From Sorangium aterium (lineage in GTDB: Bacteria; Myxococcota_A; Polyangia; Polyangiales; Polyangiaceae), in contig NZ_JAQNDK010000003.1 of assembly GCF_028368935.1 (NCBI RefSeq), forward strand, positions 1,054,001 to 1,118,000: a stretch of DNA of 64,000 bases, written 5' to 3'. Shown piece after piece: positions 8,971 through 16,851 of the stretch. Positions within the stretch are counted from its first letter, which is position 1. Each line of letters begins with the position of its first letter. A program made the position numbers and the translations under genes. The notes below the pieces were generated by a model. The model was not told where the DNA came from. It worked only from the letters and a program-made list of their open reading frames with translations, and did no database searches.

Positions 8971-10047
8971 ATGAGCACGCCGATGACCACCGAGGACCGC
9001 ACCCCCGCGACGAACCCCCTGGCAGAGCCGGGGCTCCGCCGAGCCCTCGAGGATTTCGTGCGGCGGCGGGTCCCGAGCGGCGAGGTCGACGACGTGGTGC
9101 AAACCGTCCTCTGCGACGCGCTCGCTTCGCCGGGGCGCCCGGTCGACCCGACGGAGCTCCGGCGCTGGCTCCTCGGGATCGCGCGCCACAAGGTGGCCGA
9201 CCATCACCGGCGCTCGGCGCGGGAGGCCGCGACGGAGCTGCCCGATCTGCCGGTCAGCCCGCCGCCCATCGAGGCGCGGGAGCTGGCGCGCTGGGCGGAA
9301 GAGCAGGCCTCCGCGAGCCGCGACGCCCGGCAGACGCTGTCGTGGATGGCCCGCGAAGGCGAAGGCGAGAAGCTCGAGAGCATCGCCGCCGAGGAGCAGG
9401 TGCCCGCCGCCCGGGTGCGGCAGCGCGTGTCGCGGATGCGGCGATGGATGCGGGAGCGCTGGATGGCCGAGCTCGCCGCGGTCGCGGCGCTGGCCATCCT
9501 CGCGATCCTCATCGCCCGGCTCCTCCGGTCGACGAGCGAAGCGCCGATGATCGCGCCGCTGCCCGAGCCGCAGCCGAGCGCGCCGCCCGACGGGCCTCCG
9601 CCGCCGGTCGCACCGCCTTCGCCGCTCGACGCGCTGGAGCGCGCGAGGTCGCTCCGGGCCGAGGCGCTGCGCGCGTGCGACGAGGCGGCCTTCCGCCGGT
9701 GCCTGGACCAGCTCGACGAGGCGGATCGGCTCGACCCGGCGGGCCGCGACGCGCCGGAGATCGCCGCGGCGCGCGAGCGCGCGCTCGAGGCGCTCCGCGC
9801 GCCGACGGAGAAGGCCCCGGCGCCGGGGCCCGTCCACGAGAAGCTCGACAAGAAGGACGAGAGCAACTCGCGCCCCGCGCCGAAGCCGCGCCCGAAGGTG
9901 GCGCCGCCGCCCGCACAGAAGCCCACCTCGTCGGTGCCCGCGGAGCAGATGCTCAAGGAACAGATGCTCAAGTCGAGGAAAGCAGCGCCGAAATCGAAGG
10001 CGGGCGGCGGGCTCGACGAGATGGATTTGCCGTCGGGGAAGCTCTAG
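8971..10047 (+). CDS. Membrane-anchored ECF sigma factor-like protein
   Basis: 358 residues. The N-terminal part resembles an ECF sigma factor. Region 2 lies at about 20-80 ('DDVVQTVLCDAL', 'RRWLLGIARHKVADHHRR'). A region 4-like helix-turn-helix lies at about 118-165 ('EKLESIAAEEQVPAARVRQRVSRMRRWM'). A clear transmembrane helix (about 167-185, AAVAALAILAIL) follows at once, then a Pro-rich stretch (190-215), a TPR-like helical hairpin ('ALRACDEAAFRRCLDQLDEADRL', 230-275) and a Lys/Pro-rich tail. Sigma factors are normally soluble, so this would tether the DNA-binding part to the inner membrane, with the tail outside. No separate anti-sigma gene is adjacent; the C-terminal half may do that job. 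Confidence 0.72.
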   Translation: MSTPMTTEDRTPATNPLAEPGLRRALEDFVRRRVPSGEVDDVVQTVLCDALASPGRPVDPTELRRWLLGIARHKVADHHRRSAREAATELPDLPVSPPPIEARELARWAEEQASASRDARQTLSWMAREGEGEKLESIAAEEQVPAARVRQRVSRMRRWMRERWMAELAAVAALAILAILIARLLRSTSEAPMIAPLPEPQPSAPPDGPPPPVAPPSPLDALERARSLRAEALRACDEAAFRRCLDQLDEADRLDPAGRDAPEIAAARERALEALRAPTEKAPAPGPVHEKLDKKDESNSRPAPKPRPKVAPPPAQKPTSSVPAEQMLKEQMLKSRKAAPKSKAGGGLDEMDLPSGKL

Positions 10048-10251
10048 CCGCTCGCGCCGAGGAGCAAACGACGCGCCGAGATCGCGCCGATCGCGGCGGC
10101 GCGCCGTCGCCTCCGGAGCGGGGGGCCGACGCGCTCTCGAGGGGGAGCGGGGCGCGCCGCCGTACGAATCCATCTCGCAGTTTCCGGCGTAGTCGTCTAA
10201 ACACGCTGGCGCTCGGCGCCATCAACGACGCCAAGGAGAGGAGCCCAGGAG

Positions 10252-11304
10252 ATGCGAACGACGAGATGGCTTGGAATGGCATTCGCAGTGTCGCTGCTCG
10301 CGGCGAACGCCGGCTGCGCGGTCGAGCCCCAGCAGCAGACCGCGAAGGCGCCGGCACCGCCGCCCGCGCCGCCGCCGCCTGCGCCGCCTGCGCCGCCCCC
10401 TGACGCGGACGCGGATGGGGTGCTCGACGATGGCACCGACAAGTGCGTCGCCGAGAAGGAAGACGGCCTGCCGCCCGACGCCAAGGACGGCTGCAAGTCG
10501 ACCGACCCGGACGGAGACGGCTTCGTTGCCGACGCCGACAAGTGCCCGACCGAGGCCGAGGTCAAGAACGGCTACAAGGACGACGACGGTTGTCCTGACG
10601 TCCCGCCGGTCGCCGTGCTCGGCAACGAGGTGAAGCTCAACGAGAAGATCGCCTTTGTCGCCGGCAAGCCCGATATCGAGCCCGCCTCGCAGGGACTCCT
10701 CGCGAACATCGCGCAGGTCCTCAAGGACCATCCGCAGATCCAGTTCGTCGAGGTCGCGGCCTACTCCGAGAAGCTCGCCAACGACGCCGCCGCCGTGACG
10801 CTCACGAAGAAGCGCGCCGAGGCGGTGGTGAAGGCGCTCACCGCGCTCGGGGTCGAGAAGAACCGCGTGCGGGCCGCCGGCTACGGGGCGCACTGCGCGA
10901 CCGATCCGGGCGAGACCGAGGAGGCGAAGGAGAAGAATCGCCGCGTCGAGATCAAGATCATGCGGCTCGACGGCAAGGACACCGGCGTCGAGCTCGCCTG
11001 CGCCGCGGCCGCCACCAAGGGCCTCAAGCCGGCCGGCGTGCCCGCGACCGCGCCGAAGGGCGCCGCGAAGGCCTCCGACGCGAAGCCGGTGGACCCGAAG
11101 GCCGCCGCCAAGCCCGCGGAGGCGAAGCCCGCCGCTGCGCCTGCCGCACCGGCGCCCGCCGCTGCGCCGCCGGCCGCTGCGCAGCCCGCCGCCGCGCCTG
11201 CCGCCGCCGCGCCCGCCGCTGCGAAGCCCGGGGACACGAAGCCGGCCGCTGCGAAGCCTGCGGACACGAAGCCGGCCGAGACGAAGCCTGCCAGCGTGAA
11301 GTAG
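10252..11304 (+). CDS. OmpA-family lipoprotein with thrombospondin type 3 repeats
   Basis: 350-residue outer-membrane lipoprotein. The signal ends in LLAANAGC (Cys22). After a Pro/Ala linker come calcium-binding TSP3-type repeats (DADADGVLDDGTDKC, DPDGDGFVADADKC, about 45-110). An OmpA-like peptidoglycan-binding domain follows (about 122-245: 'FVAGKPDIEPASQGLL', 'RVRAAGYGAHC', 'NRRVEIKIM'). The tail (246-350) is an Ala/Lys/Pro-rich repeat and probably disordered. OmpA domains bind diaminopimelate in the cell wall, so it likely links outer membrane and peptidoglycan. AGGAGAGGAG just upstream of ATG 10252 is a strong ribosome site. It follows the sigma-like gene by 204 bases. Confidence 0.9.
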   Translation: MRTTRWLGMAFAVSLLAANAGCAVEPQQQTAKAPAPPPAPPPPAPPAPPPDADADGVLDDGTDKCVAEKEDGLPPDAKDGCKSTDPDGDGFVADADKCPTEAEVKNGYKDDDGCPDVPPVAVLGNEVKLNEKIAFVAGKPDIEPASQGLLANIAQVLKDHPQIQFVEVAAYSEKLANDAAAVTLTKKRAEAVVKALTALGVEKNRVRAAGYGAHCATDPGETEEAKEKNRRVEIKIMRLDGKDTGVELACAAAATKGLKPAGVPATAPKGAAKASDAKPVDPKAAAKPAEAKPAAAPAAPAPAAAPPAAAQPAAAPAAAAPAAAKPGDTKPAAAKPADTKPAETKPASVK

Positions 11305-11352
11305 GCGCGCGGCGCCGGGGGTGAAGGAGCTCCCGGCCCTGCGGCCATGATG

Positions 11353-11432
11353 GAACCGCCAAGGCGCCATCAGACGCCAAGAAAAACACAAGAATCATGG
11401 CGTCTTATGGCGTCTTGGCGTCTTGGCGGTTC
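11353..11432. repeat. Intergenic inverted-repeat element, also candidate terminator
   Basis: Near-palindromic element: GAACCGCCAAG near the left end (11353) and CTTGGCGGTTC at the right end (to 11432), with inner GACGCCA/TGGCGTC repeats and an A-rich centre (GAAAAACACAAGAATC). It sits between the convergent OmpA and giant-lipoprotein genes, where it can terminate both. A close relative is at 57582-57640. Confidence 0.75.
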
Positions 11433-11482
11433 AAGAGCCCCCACCTCCGCCGGAATGACCCCGGCGCCGGGCAGCGGGCAGG

Positions 11483-14400
11483 CTAGCGAGCCTGTCCGCG
11501 CGCGGCGGCGAGCAGGTTGGTGAGCGCCTCCAGCGCGGCCTGCCGGCGCTGCGGCTCGGGCAGCGCGCCCGGGCGCAGGCGCTGGATCTCGGCGCACAGC
11601 GCGGCGCGATCGCCGGCGAGAGCCTCGCCGCACGGCGCGGCGCGCGCGCCGTCTCCGGGGGCGTCGCGCGGCGCAGGCTCGCCGGAGAGCACGGCCGCGG
11701 CGGCCTCGATGAGGCGCGCCGTCGTCGCGGCGCTCTCGCTCTCACCCCGGAAGCGGCCGACGAAGTCGGGCTGCTTCGAGAGCCGCGAGAGGACGTCCCA
11801 GCGCTGCTCGCGCACGGCGAGCTCCGTCGCGAAGAGCACGACCTTCAGGTTGCGGCCGAGGTCGGGGAGGGCGCGCGTCTCGGCGTCGAGCGCCATGAGA
11901 TCGTCGACGACGCTCGCGTCGAGCGCCGCGGCCGCGCAGCGCACCGCGACGCTGAGCAGATCCGCGCGCAGCGCGGGGCCGAGCGAGGGAGCGCGGCCGA
12001 GCGCGCGCGCTGCGGCGAGCACGACGGGGCCGCAGTGCCCCTCGCGGCGCTGCCGCGCCAGCATGACGCCGGCGTCGTAGAGCCGGCCGCTCTGCCGCAG
12101 CGCCTCCACGGCCGCCGAGAACGCGTCGGGGTCGTACGTCCCCCGCTCCGCCGCCGTGAGGAAGCCGTCGAGGCTGCGCAGGGCAGGGCACGCGGCCGCG
12201 CTGCCCGCGCGCCGGAGGTGCGGCAGCTTGCCGAGGACGTCGGCGATGCGCAGCGAGAGCGCGAGGGGGTAGGCGTCGCAGGCGGGCTCCTCGTAGCCGC
12301 CGAGCTCGACCCTGGCCTCGGTGCACGCGAGCGGTCTGGCGACCGCGGCGAGCGAGCGCGCGGTCCTCGCGACGAGCGGGTCGAGCCCAGGGACCGCGGC
12401 GAGGCCGGTCGGGAGCGGAGCGAGGAGCGCCGCGACCGCGGCGTCGTCCGCGTCCGGCGGCAGGAGGCCGCGGACGAGCGTCCAGAGGTCGCCCGCGAGG
12501 AAGGGGTGACCGGCCTCGGCCGCGAGCTGGGCGTCGATCGCGAGCAGCGCGCGGGCGTCCCGGCCCCAGGCGAGCGGCTGATCCGGGCGCAGCCCCCGCC
12601 GCCCGAACCGGAGGCCGAACGAGAGCGCGGCGATCGCCCGGCGCGCCGCGGCGGTGCCGCGCTCGGCGTCGCCCTCGAGGAAGTGGTAGGCGGCCGCGAG
12701 CGCGGCGGCGCTGACGTAGGCGCGCGCCGCGTCCTCGTCGCTCCGGGGCGAGCCCTCGGGCGCGAGCGCCGCGGTGAGGGAGCCCTCGGGCTCGCCGCGG
12801 GTGCGGAGGCCGAGGCCGAGCTGGAAGCTGTTCGCCCCTTCGAGGAGCCCGGCGCCGTACGAGACGTCGAAGCTGAGCGAGAAGACGCGGGTCGCGGTCT
12901 TCTCCTCGTAGCGGTAGGTCATGCGCGGCACGCGCAGGCCGCGGGCGTCGGCGGCGGCGAGGACGCTGTCGAGGGCGTCGCGCGCCTCGGCGCGCCGGCC
13001 GCCGGCGAAGTCGCGCACGGCGCCGACGAGGGCGAGCACGTCGCCCGTGTCGGCCGCCTGGCAGGCGTCGTCCGACGCCTTGCTCATGGCGCTTGCATAG
13101 GTCGACGGATCCGGGGCAATGCCGGCGCGGGCCTTCGCGATCTCGCCGAGGTACGAGAGCGCCCAGGCGACCCGGCTGCCGCTGTCGTTCGCGAGCGCGA
13201 TGGCGTCCGGCGACGGCGGCCCACCCAGCACGGCGGCGCCGAGGAGCGAGGCGAGCAGCGCGAGGTCGGCCTGGTCGCGCAGCCCGAGGGCCGAGAACGC
13301 GCGGGCGTAGCCGACGAACAGGCCCCTGAGGTCGCCGCCGTCCCGCGCGGCGGGGAGCGACGCGAGCGCGTCGAGCAGCGCGCCGTCGGCGGGGCCTCGT
13401 CCGGCGCCGCCGCGCCGCGCCGGATCGTCGCGGAACGCCGCGGAGAGCCCGCGGAGCACCCGGCCGAGCGGGGCGCCGCTCCGCTCGGCGAAGCGCTCCG
13501 CGGTGGACGACTCGAGGAGCGCGCGGGCGAGCGCGTAGCCGCCGGTGAGCGCGTCGGCGAGGTCGCGGTCGACCCAGCCGGAGAGGCCTGCGGCGACGGT
13601 GGCCTCGGCGTCCGCGGTCGGGAGGGTGAAGCGCGGCGGAGCGACGCGCTCCGCCGCGCCGGCGGCGCGCGGCGCGCGTGCGGGCGCCGAGAGGAGATCG
13701 ATCGCGTCGGAGAGGAGCGTCACGAGGAGCCGCGCCCGGCGCGCCCACGGGCCGTCGCCCTGCCTGTACCGAGGCGCGAGCAGGATCCGCCGGCGGACGT
13801 CGCCGAGCCGCGCGAGGGCGCGGCGGGCCTCGGGGCTCGGCCCGCGCCCGGCGGCGCAGGCGGCCCCGGCCGGCGGCGGCTTGCGCGAGCGCTCGGTGAG
13901 GAGCACGGCGAGGACGCCGTCGGCCAGCGCGGTGACGTCCTCGACGAGCTGGGGCGGCGGCGCCTCCGCGGCGTCGGCCGCGCCGGCGTCGGCATCGCGC
14001 GCCGCGAGCCCAGCGACGGCGCGCCGGAGCGCGTCGCGCGCCTGCCGGCGCTCCGGGGGGAACCTGGCTGCGTCGGTCGCCTGCGGATCCAGCCCGCCGG
14101 CGGCGCCGAGCGCGGCGTAGCGGGAGAGGCTCGCGGCGAGCGCCGCGAGGCCGGGGTAGGGCAGCGCCGGGGCGGACGCGAGCGCGCGCTCGATCTGCGC
14201 GGACGAGAACGCGAGATCCGGCGCCTGACCCGAGGCGAGCCGGTACAGCGCGTCGGCGGCATAGAGGCCGGCGACGCCCCAGCCGGCCTGCTCGGTGAGC
14301 TCGCCGCGGAGCTTGGCGGTGAGCGCGCCCTGCAGGGCGAGGAAGTGCGGGGGCTGCACCTCGGGCGGGTACGCCATGCCCGCGAAGACGCCGGCGAGCG

Positions 14401-15880
14401 CCGCGCCGAGGACGGCCTCCGGGTCGTGCGCCTCGGCCATGCGGCGCTGCACGGTGACCTGCGTGAGATCGACGATGGCGTCGCGGAGGGGCTCGTCGGC
14501 GAGCACCCCGGGGCTGTAGGCGAGGGGGATCAGCGCGAGCGCGCGGTAGCGGCGCGGCGCGGCCTCCGCGAGGGCGCGCAGCGCCGCGAGGTGCGCGAGC
14601 CCCAGCTCGGTGGCGCGCCGGTGGACGGCGCTGCCCGCCTGGCCTGCGGCGGGCGCGGGGCCGCGCTCGTGGAGCAGGCTGGGCGCGAGGGCCCACGTGG
14701 TGCTCGTCTGGTCGACGGCGCGGACGAGCGCCTCGTAGCGCGGCAGCCACGCGTCGAGCGGGAGCCGTCGTCCCGGCGCCGCCGCGGTGCTCGCGGGCGC
14801 AGCGCCAGGGTCGCCCGGGGCGAGGGCGCCGGCGAGCGCCGCGGCGAACACGAGGTCGCGCGGGCCTTCCATGGGGGGCGCGAGGTCCCGGCCGCAGCCG
14901 GGCGCCTTGCCGAGCAGGTCGTCGAGCGCGTCGCGCCGGTCCGCGGGGACGGCCCGCAGCACGGCCGCGCCGCGGGCGCGCCACGCCGCGCGGCCGTCGC
15001 GGGCCGTGCGCACGCGGAGGAGGTCGCCGTAAGGCATGTCGCCCGGCGCGGGCGGGGGGTCGAGCCGGGGGGCCGAGGACGCGAAGGGAGCGTCGTCCTC
15101 GGGCTCCTCGAGCGCGACGCCGGCGGTCGCGAGCAGCTGCAGCGCGTAGCGGCCGCGCAGGACCGGCTCGTCGTTCGGGTCGCGCCCCTTCACCGCGGCC
15201 GCGAGGGCGTCGGCCGCGGCCGCGGCCTCGACGTAGCGGAAGCGGCCGGCGGCGCCGAAGGCGCGGCGGACGAGCGTGGCGAGCGCGATGTCGTCCGCGA
15301 CCCGCGAGAGCGACGCGTCGCCGCGCGCGATCGGCGCGAGGCCGGCCATGAACGGCGCGAGCGGATCGGCCGGAAAGAGCTGGACCGCGCCGTGGCGGGC
15401 GTGCGCGTGGACGAGGTGCTCGTACCCGAGGGCCTCACCGAGCGCGAGGAGCAGCGCGTCGGCGCCGAGGGCTCCGGGGGGCGGCAGCGGCGCGGAACGG
15501 AGCCATTTCGCCGCGTCCGCACGCGCTCGCGCCGTGGCGGAGGGCTCCGCGCCCGCCTCGACGATGACCGCGGCGCGGGGGCCGGTCCCGCCGCGCCGGT
15601 CGAGGTCGCGGAGCAAGAGCGCCCACGGGTCGTCGGCGTCGCGGAAGGCGCGGGCCGCGACATAGCCGAGGGCAAGCTCGCGCGGGGGCCGGCCCTCCGC
15701 GAGGGCCGAGGCGAGGGCGCGCTCGCACGCGTCGAGGTGCGCAGGATCGCACTGAGCGGCCTGCGGCGGCGTGGCGGCCGGGGAGGCCGCGCCCCCGCAG
15801 CCGGCGGCGAGCAGCGCGAGGAGCACCGCGGAGCAGAGCGGGAGAGCGCGCGGCGAGGAGGACACGCGATCGTGCAGCAT
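11483..15880 (-). CDS. Giant lipoprotein of unknown function (1465 residues)
   Basis: Very long predicted lipoprotein: basic start, hydrophobic core and lipobox LLAAGC (Cys28). The rest is an Ala/Leu/Arg/Asp-rich, almost entirely helical sequence with no recognised domain. Irregular helix pairs (for example 'HLDACERALASALAEGRP' early on and 'ALRQSGRLYDAGVMLARQRREG' late) resemble degenerate TPR or solenoid repeats. Scattered Cys residues occur. Base composition and codon use match neighbouring real genes, and the signal sequence is convincing, although the opposite strand also contains a long open frame. It is monocistronic, divergent from the toxin-antitoxin operon. A surface scaffold or a myxobacterial lineage-specific protein is my guess only. 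Confidence 0.75.
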   Translation of the reverse strand: MLHDRVSSSPRALPLCSAVLLALLAAGCGGAASPAATPPQAAQCDPAHLDACERALASALAEGRPPRELALGYVAARAFRDADDPWALLLRDLDRRGGTGPRAAVIVEAGAEPSATARARADAAKWLRSAPLPPPGALGADALLLALGEALGYEHLVHAHARHGAVQLFPADPLAPFMAGLAPIARGDASLSRVADDIALATLVRRAFGAAGRFRYVEAAAAADALAAAVKGRDPNDEPVLRGRYALQLLATAGVALEEPEDDAPFASSAPRLDPPPAPGDMPYGDLLRVRTARDGRAAWRARGAAVLRAVPADRRDALDDLLGKAPGCGRDLAPPMEGPRDLVFAAALAGALAPGDPGAAPASTAAAPGRRLPLDAWLPRYEALVRAVDQTSTTWALAPSLLHERGPAPAAGQAGSAVHRRATELGLAHLAALRALAEAAPRRYRALALIPLAYSPGVLADEPLRDAIVDLTQVTVQRRMAEAHDPEAVLGAALAGVFAGMAYPPEVQPPHFLALQGALTAKLRGELTEQAGWGVAGLYAADALYRLASGQAPDLAFSSAQIERALASAPALPYPGLAALAASLSRYAALGAAGGLDPQATDAARFPPERRQARDALRRAVAGLAARDADAGAADAAEAPPPQLVEDVTALADGVLAVLLTERSRKPPPAGAACAAGRGPSPEARRALARLGDVRRRILLAPRYRQGDGPWARRARLLVTLLSDAIDLLSAPARAPRAAGAAERVAPPRFTLPTADAEATVAAGLSGWVDRDLADALTGGYALARALLESSTAERFAERSGAPLGRVLRGLSAAFRDDPARRGGAGRGPADGALLDALASLPAARDGGDLRGLFVGYARAFSALGLRDQADLALLASLLGAAVLGGPPSPDAIALANDSGSRVAWALSYLGEIAKARAGIAPDPSTYASAMSKASDDACQAADTGDVLALVGAVRDFAGGRRAEARDALDSVLAAADARGLRVPRMTYRYEEKTATRVFSLSFDVSYGAGLLEGANSFQLGLGLRTRGEPEGSLTAALAPEGSPRSDEDAARAYVSAAALAAAYHFLEGDAERGTAAARRAIAALSFGLRFGRRGLRPDQPLAWGRDARALLAIDAQLAAEAGHPFLAGDLWTLVRGLLPPDADDAAVAALLAPLPTGLAAVPGLDPLVARTARSLAAVARPLACTEARVELGGYEEPACDAYPLALSLRIADVLGKLPHLRRAGSAAACPALRSLDGFLTAAERGTYDPDAFSAAVEALRQSGRLYDAGVMLARQRREGHCGPVVLAAARALGRAPSLGPALRADLLSVAVRCAAAALDASVVDDLMALDAETRALPDLGRNLKVVLFATELAVREQRWDVLSRLSKQPDFVGRFRGESESAATTARLIEAAAAVLSGEPAPRDAPGDGARAAPCGEALAGDRAALCAEIQRLRPGALPEPQRRQAALEALTNLLAAARGQAR

Positions 15881-15969
15881 GGCGCGCGCGCGACCTTACA
15901 CGAAGACCGCGGCATGGCCGCGATCGTCTCGCGGACGGAGGAGCTCGGCCGCCCTGCACCCCGCCAGGT

Positions 15970-16030
15970 TGCGGTGTCCCCGAGGATCCGTTACCAGATC
16001 ATTGTACCTCGACGCGACAGGGGCACCGCA
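15970..16030. promoter_or_regulatory. Inverted repeat at the toxin-antitoxin promoter/start
   Basis: TGCGGTG-T-CCCC (15970-15981) and GGGGCACCGCA (16020-16030) are complementary apart from one bulged T. The right arm covers the ribosome site and the A of the antitoxin ATG. A smaller CGAGG/CCTCG pair is nested inside. The layout fits a Phd-type autoregulatory operator or an RNA fold hiding the start. Confidence 0.5.
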
Positions 16031-16308
16031 TGGCGATTTCTCCCGAGGACATCGTTCCGCTGAGCCAGGCGGAGGCCCGGCTCACGGAGCTCGCAGACGA
16101 GGTTCGCGCGGGTCACGAGAAGATCCTCACGCGGAACGGGGAGGGGTACATCGCCCTCGTCGACGCACGCAGGCTGGACCACTATCACCGCCTCGAACGC
16201 GAGCACATTCACCTCACGCTCCTGGAGGAGGTGGATCGGGGCCTCGACGATATCGAGGCCGGGCGCACGATGAGTGTGGAGGAGCTCCGCGCCAAGTACC
16301 GCCGATGA
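16030..16308 (+). CDS. Type II antitoxin, Phd/YefM family
   Basis: 92-residue protein. The N-terminal half carries the Phd/YefM fold: 'IVPLSQAEARLTELADEVRAG' followed by 'KILTRNGEGYIALVD', the hairpin that dimerises and binds operator DNA. The C-terminal half (about 55-92, acidic/helical, 'EELRAKYRR') is the flexible arm that wraps around and blocks the toxin. Antitoxins of this family repress their own promoter as toxin complexes, and an inverted repeat overlaps the start. The stop codon overlaps the toxin ATG (ATGA), indicating translational coupling. Confidence 0.9.
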   Translation: MAISPEDIVPLSQAEARLTELADEVRAGHEKILTRNGEGYIALVDARRLDHYHRLEREHIHLTLLEEVDRGLDDIEAGRTMSVEELRAKYRR

Positions 16309-16682
16309 GCCGCCGCGCCACTGTTCGGGTCACCGAGAACTTCGAGCGGAACCTGGACGAGATCCGGCGGTTTCTGGAGGAGGCGGGGCTCTCTTCCGCT
16401 TTCGGCGATCTTCTGGATCTCGTCTTCGAGGACGTGATCCCGAGCCTGGAAGTCTCGCCCCTGCTCGGATTCGACTTCCTTGCGCGTGCGCCACAGTCCG
16501 CGGAGGTCGAGGCGCGGATCCTGGCGCTGAAGCGCCGCCTCGGCTCCGACTCGTCGCTGCGGGAGTACATCGCTGGTGAGTACCTGTTGCTCTACGCGCT
16601 CAGCGGTGAGCGGATCCATCTGCTGGCCATCAAGCACCATCGCCAGCTCTCGTTCGATTTGCAGGCGCTCTGGCGCCGGTGA
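16305..16682 (+). CDS. Type II toxin, RelE/ParE superfamily
   Basis: 125-residue basic protein translated from the ATG overlapping the antitoxin stop. The pattern is RelE/ParE-like: N-terminal 'VRVTENFERNLDEIRRFLEE' helix pair, a central basic helix ('EARILALKRRLG'), then strands 'EYIAGEYLLLYALSGERIHLLAIKHHRQLSFDL' ending in the conserved hydrophobic-basic-His pattern. RelE members cut mRNA at the ribosome and ParE members poison gyrase; which applies here is not decidable from sequence. It is somewhat longer than typical RelE proteins (about 85-100 residues). Confidence 0.85.
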   Translation: MSRRATVRVTENFERNLDEIRRFLEEAGLSSAFGDLLDLVFEDVIPSLEVSPLLGFDFLARAPQSAEVEARILALKRRLGSDSSLREYIAGEYLLLYALSGERIHLLAIKHHRQLSFDLQALWRR

Positions 16683-16851
16683 TCGCACACCGGTCGCCGA
16701 CTTTCCTTGCTGTCGTCGATCGCTCGTGCCGTCTGGGACGCGTTCCGCGGAGCCTTGCCGTGCCTCGCGGGAGGGCGCGTATCTCCGGTGCGGCGCCCGG
16801 ACCGGGCAACCCTGTCTTCCTGCCCCCGGAGCGCCATGCTACTTGCGCGAT

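Noticed and set aside
12035-16063. A 1342-codon plus-strand open frame opposite the giant lipoprotein
   Set aside because: Arg/Gly/Glu-rich shadow translation, no ribosome site or family features. The minus strand begins with a textbook lipobox.
16576-16851. Upstream extension of the first peptide-binding protein
   Set aside because: It would overlap the toxin gene in another frame and lacks a signal; ATG 16852 directly gives the lipoprotein leader.
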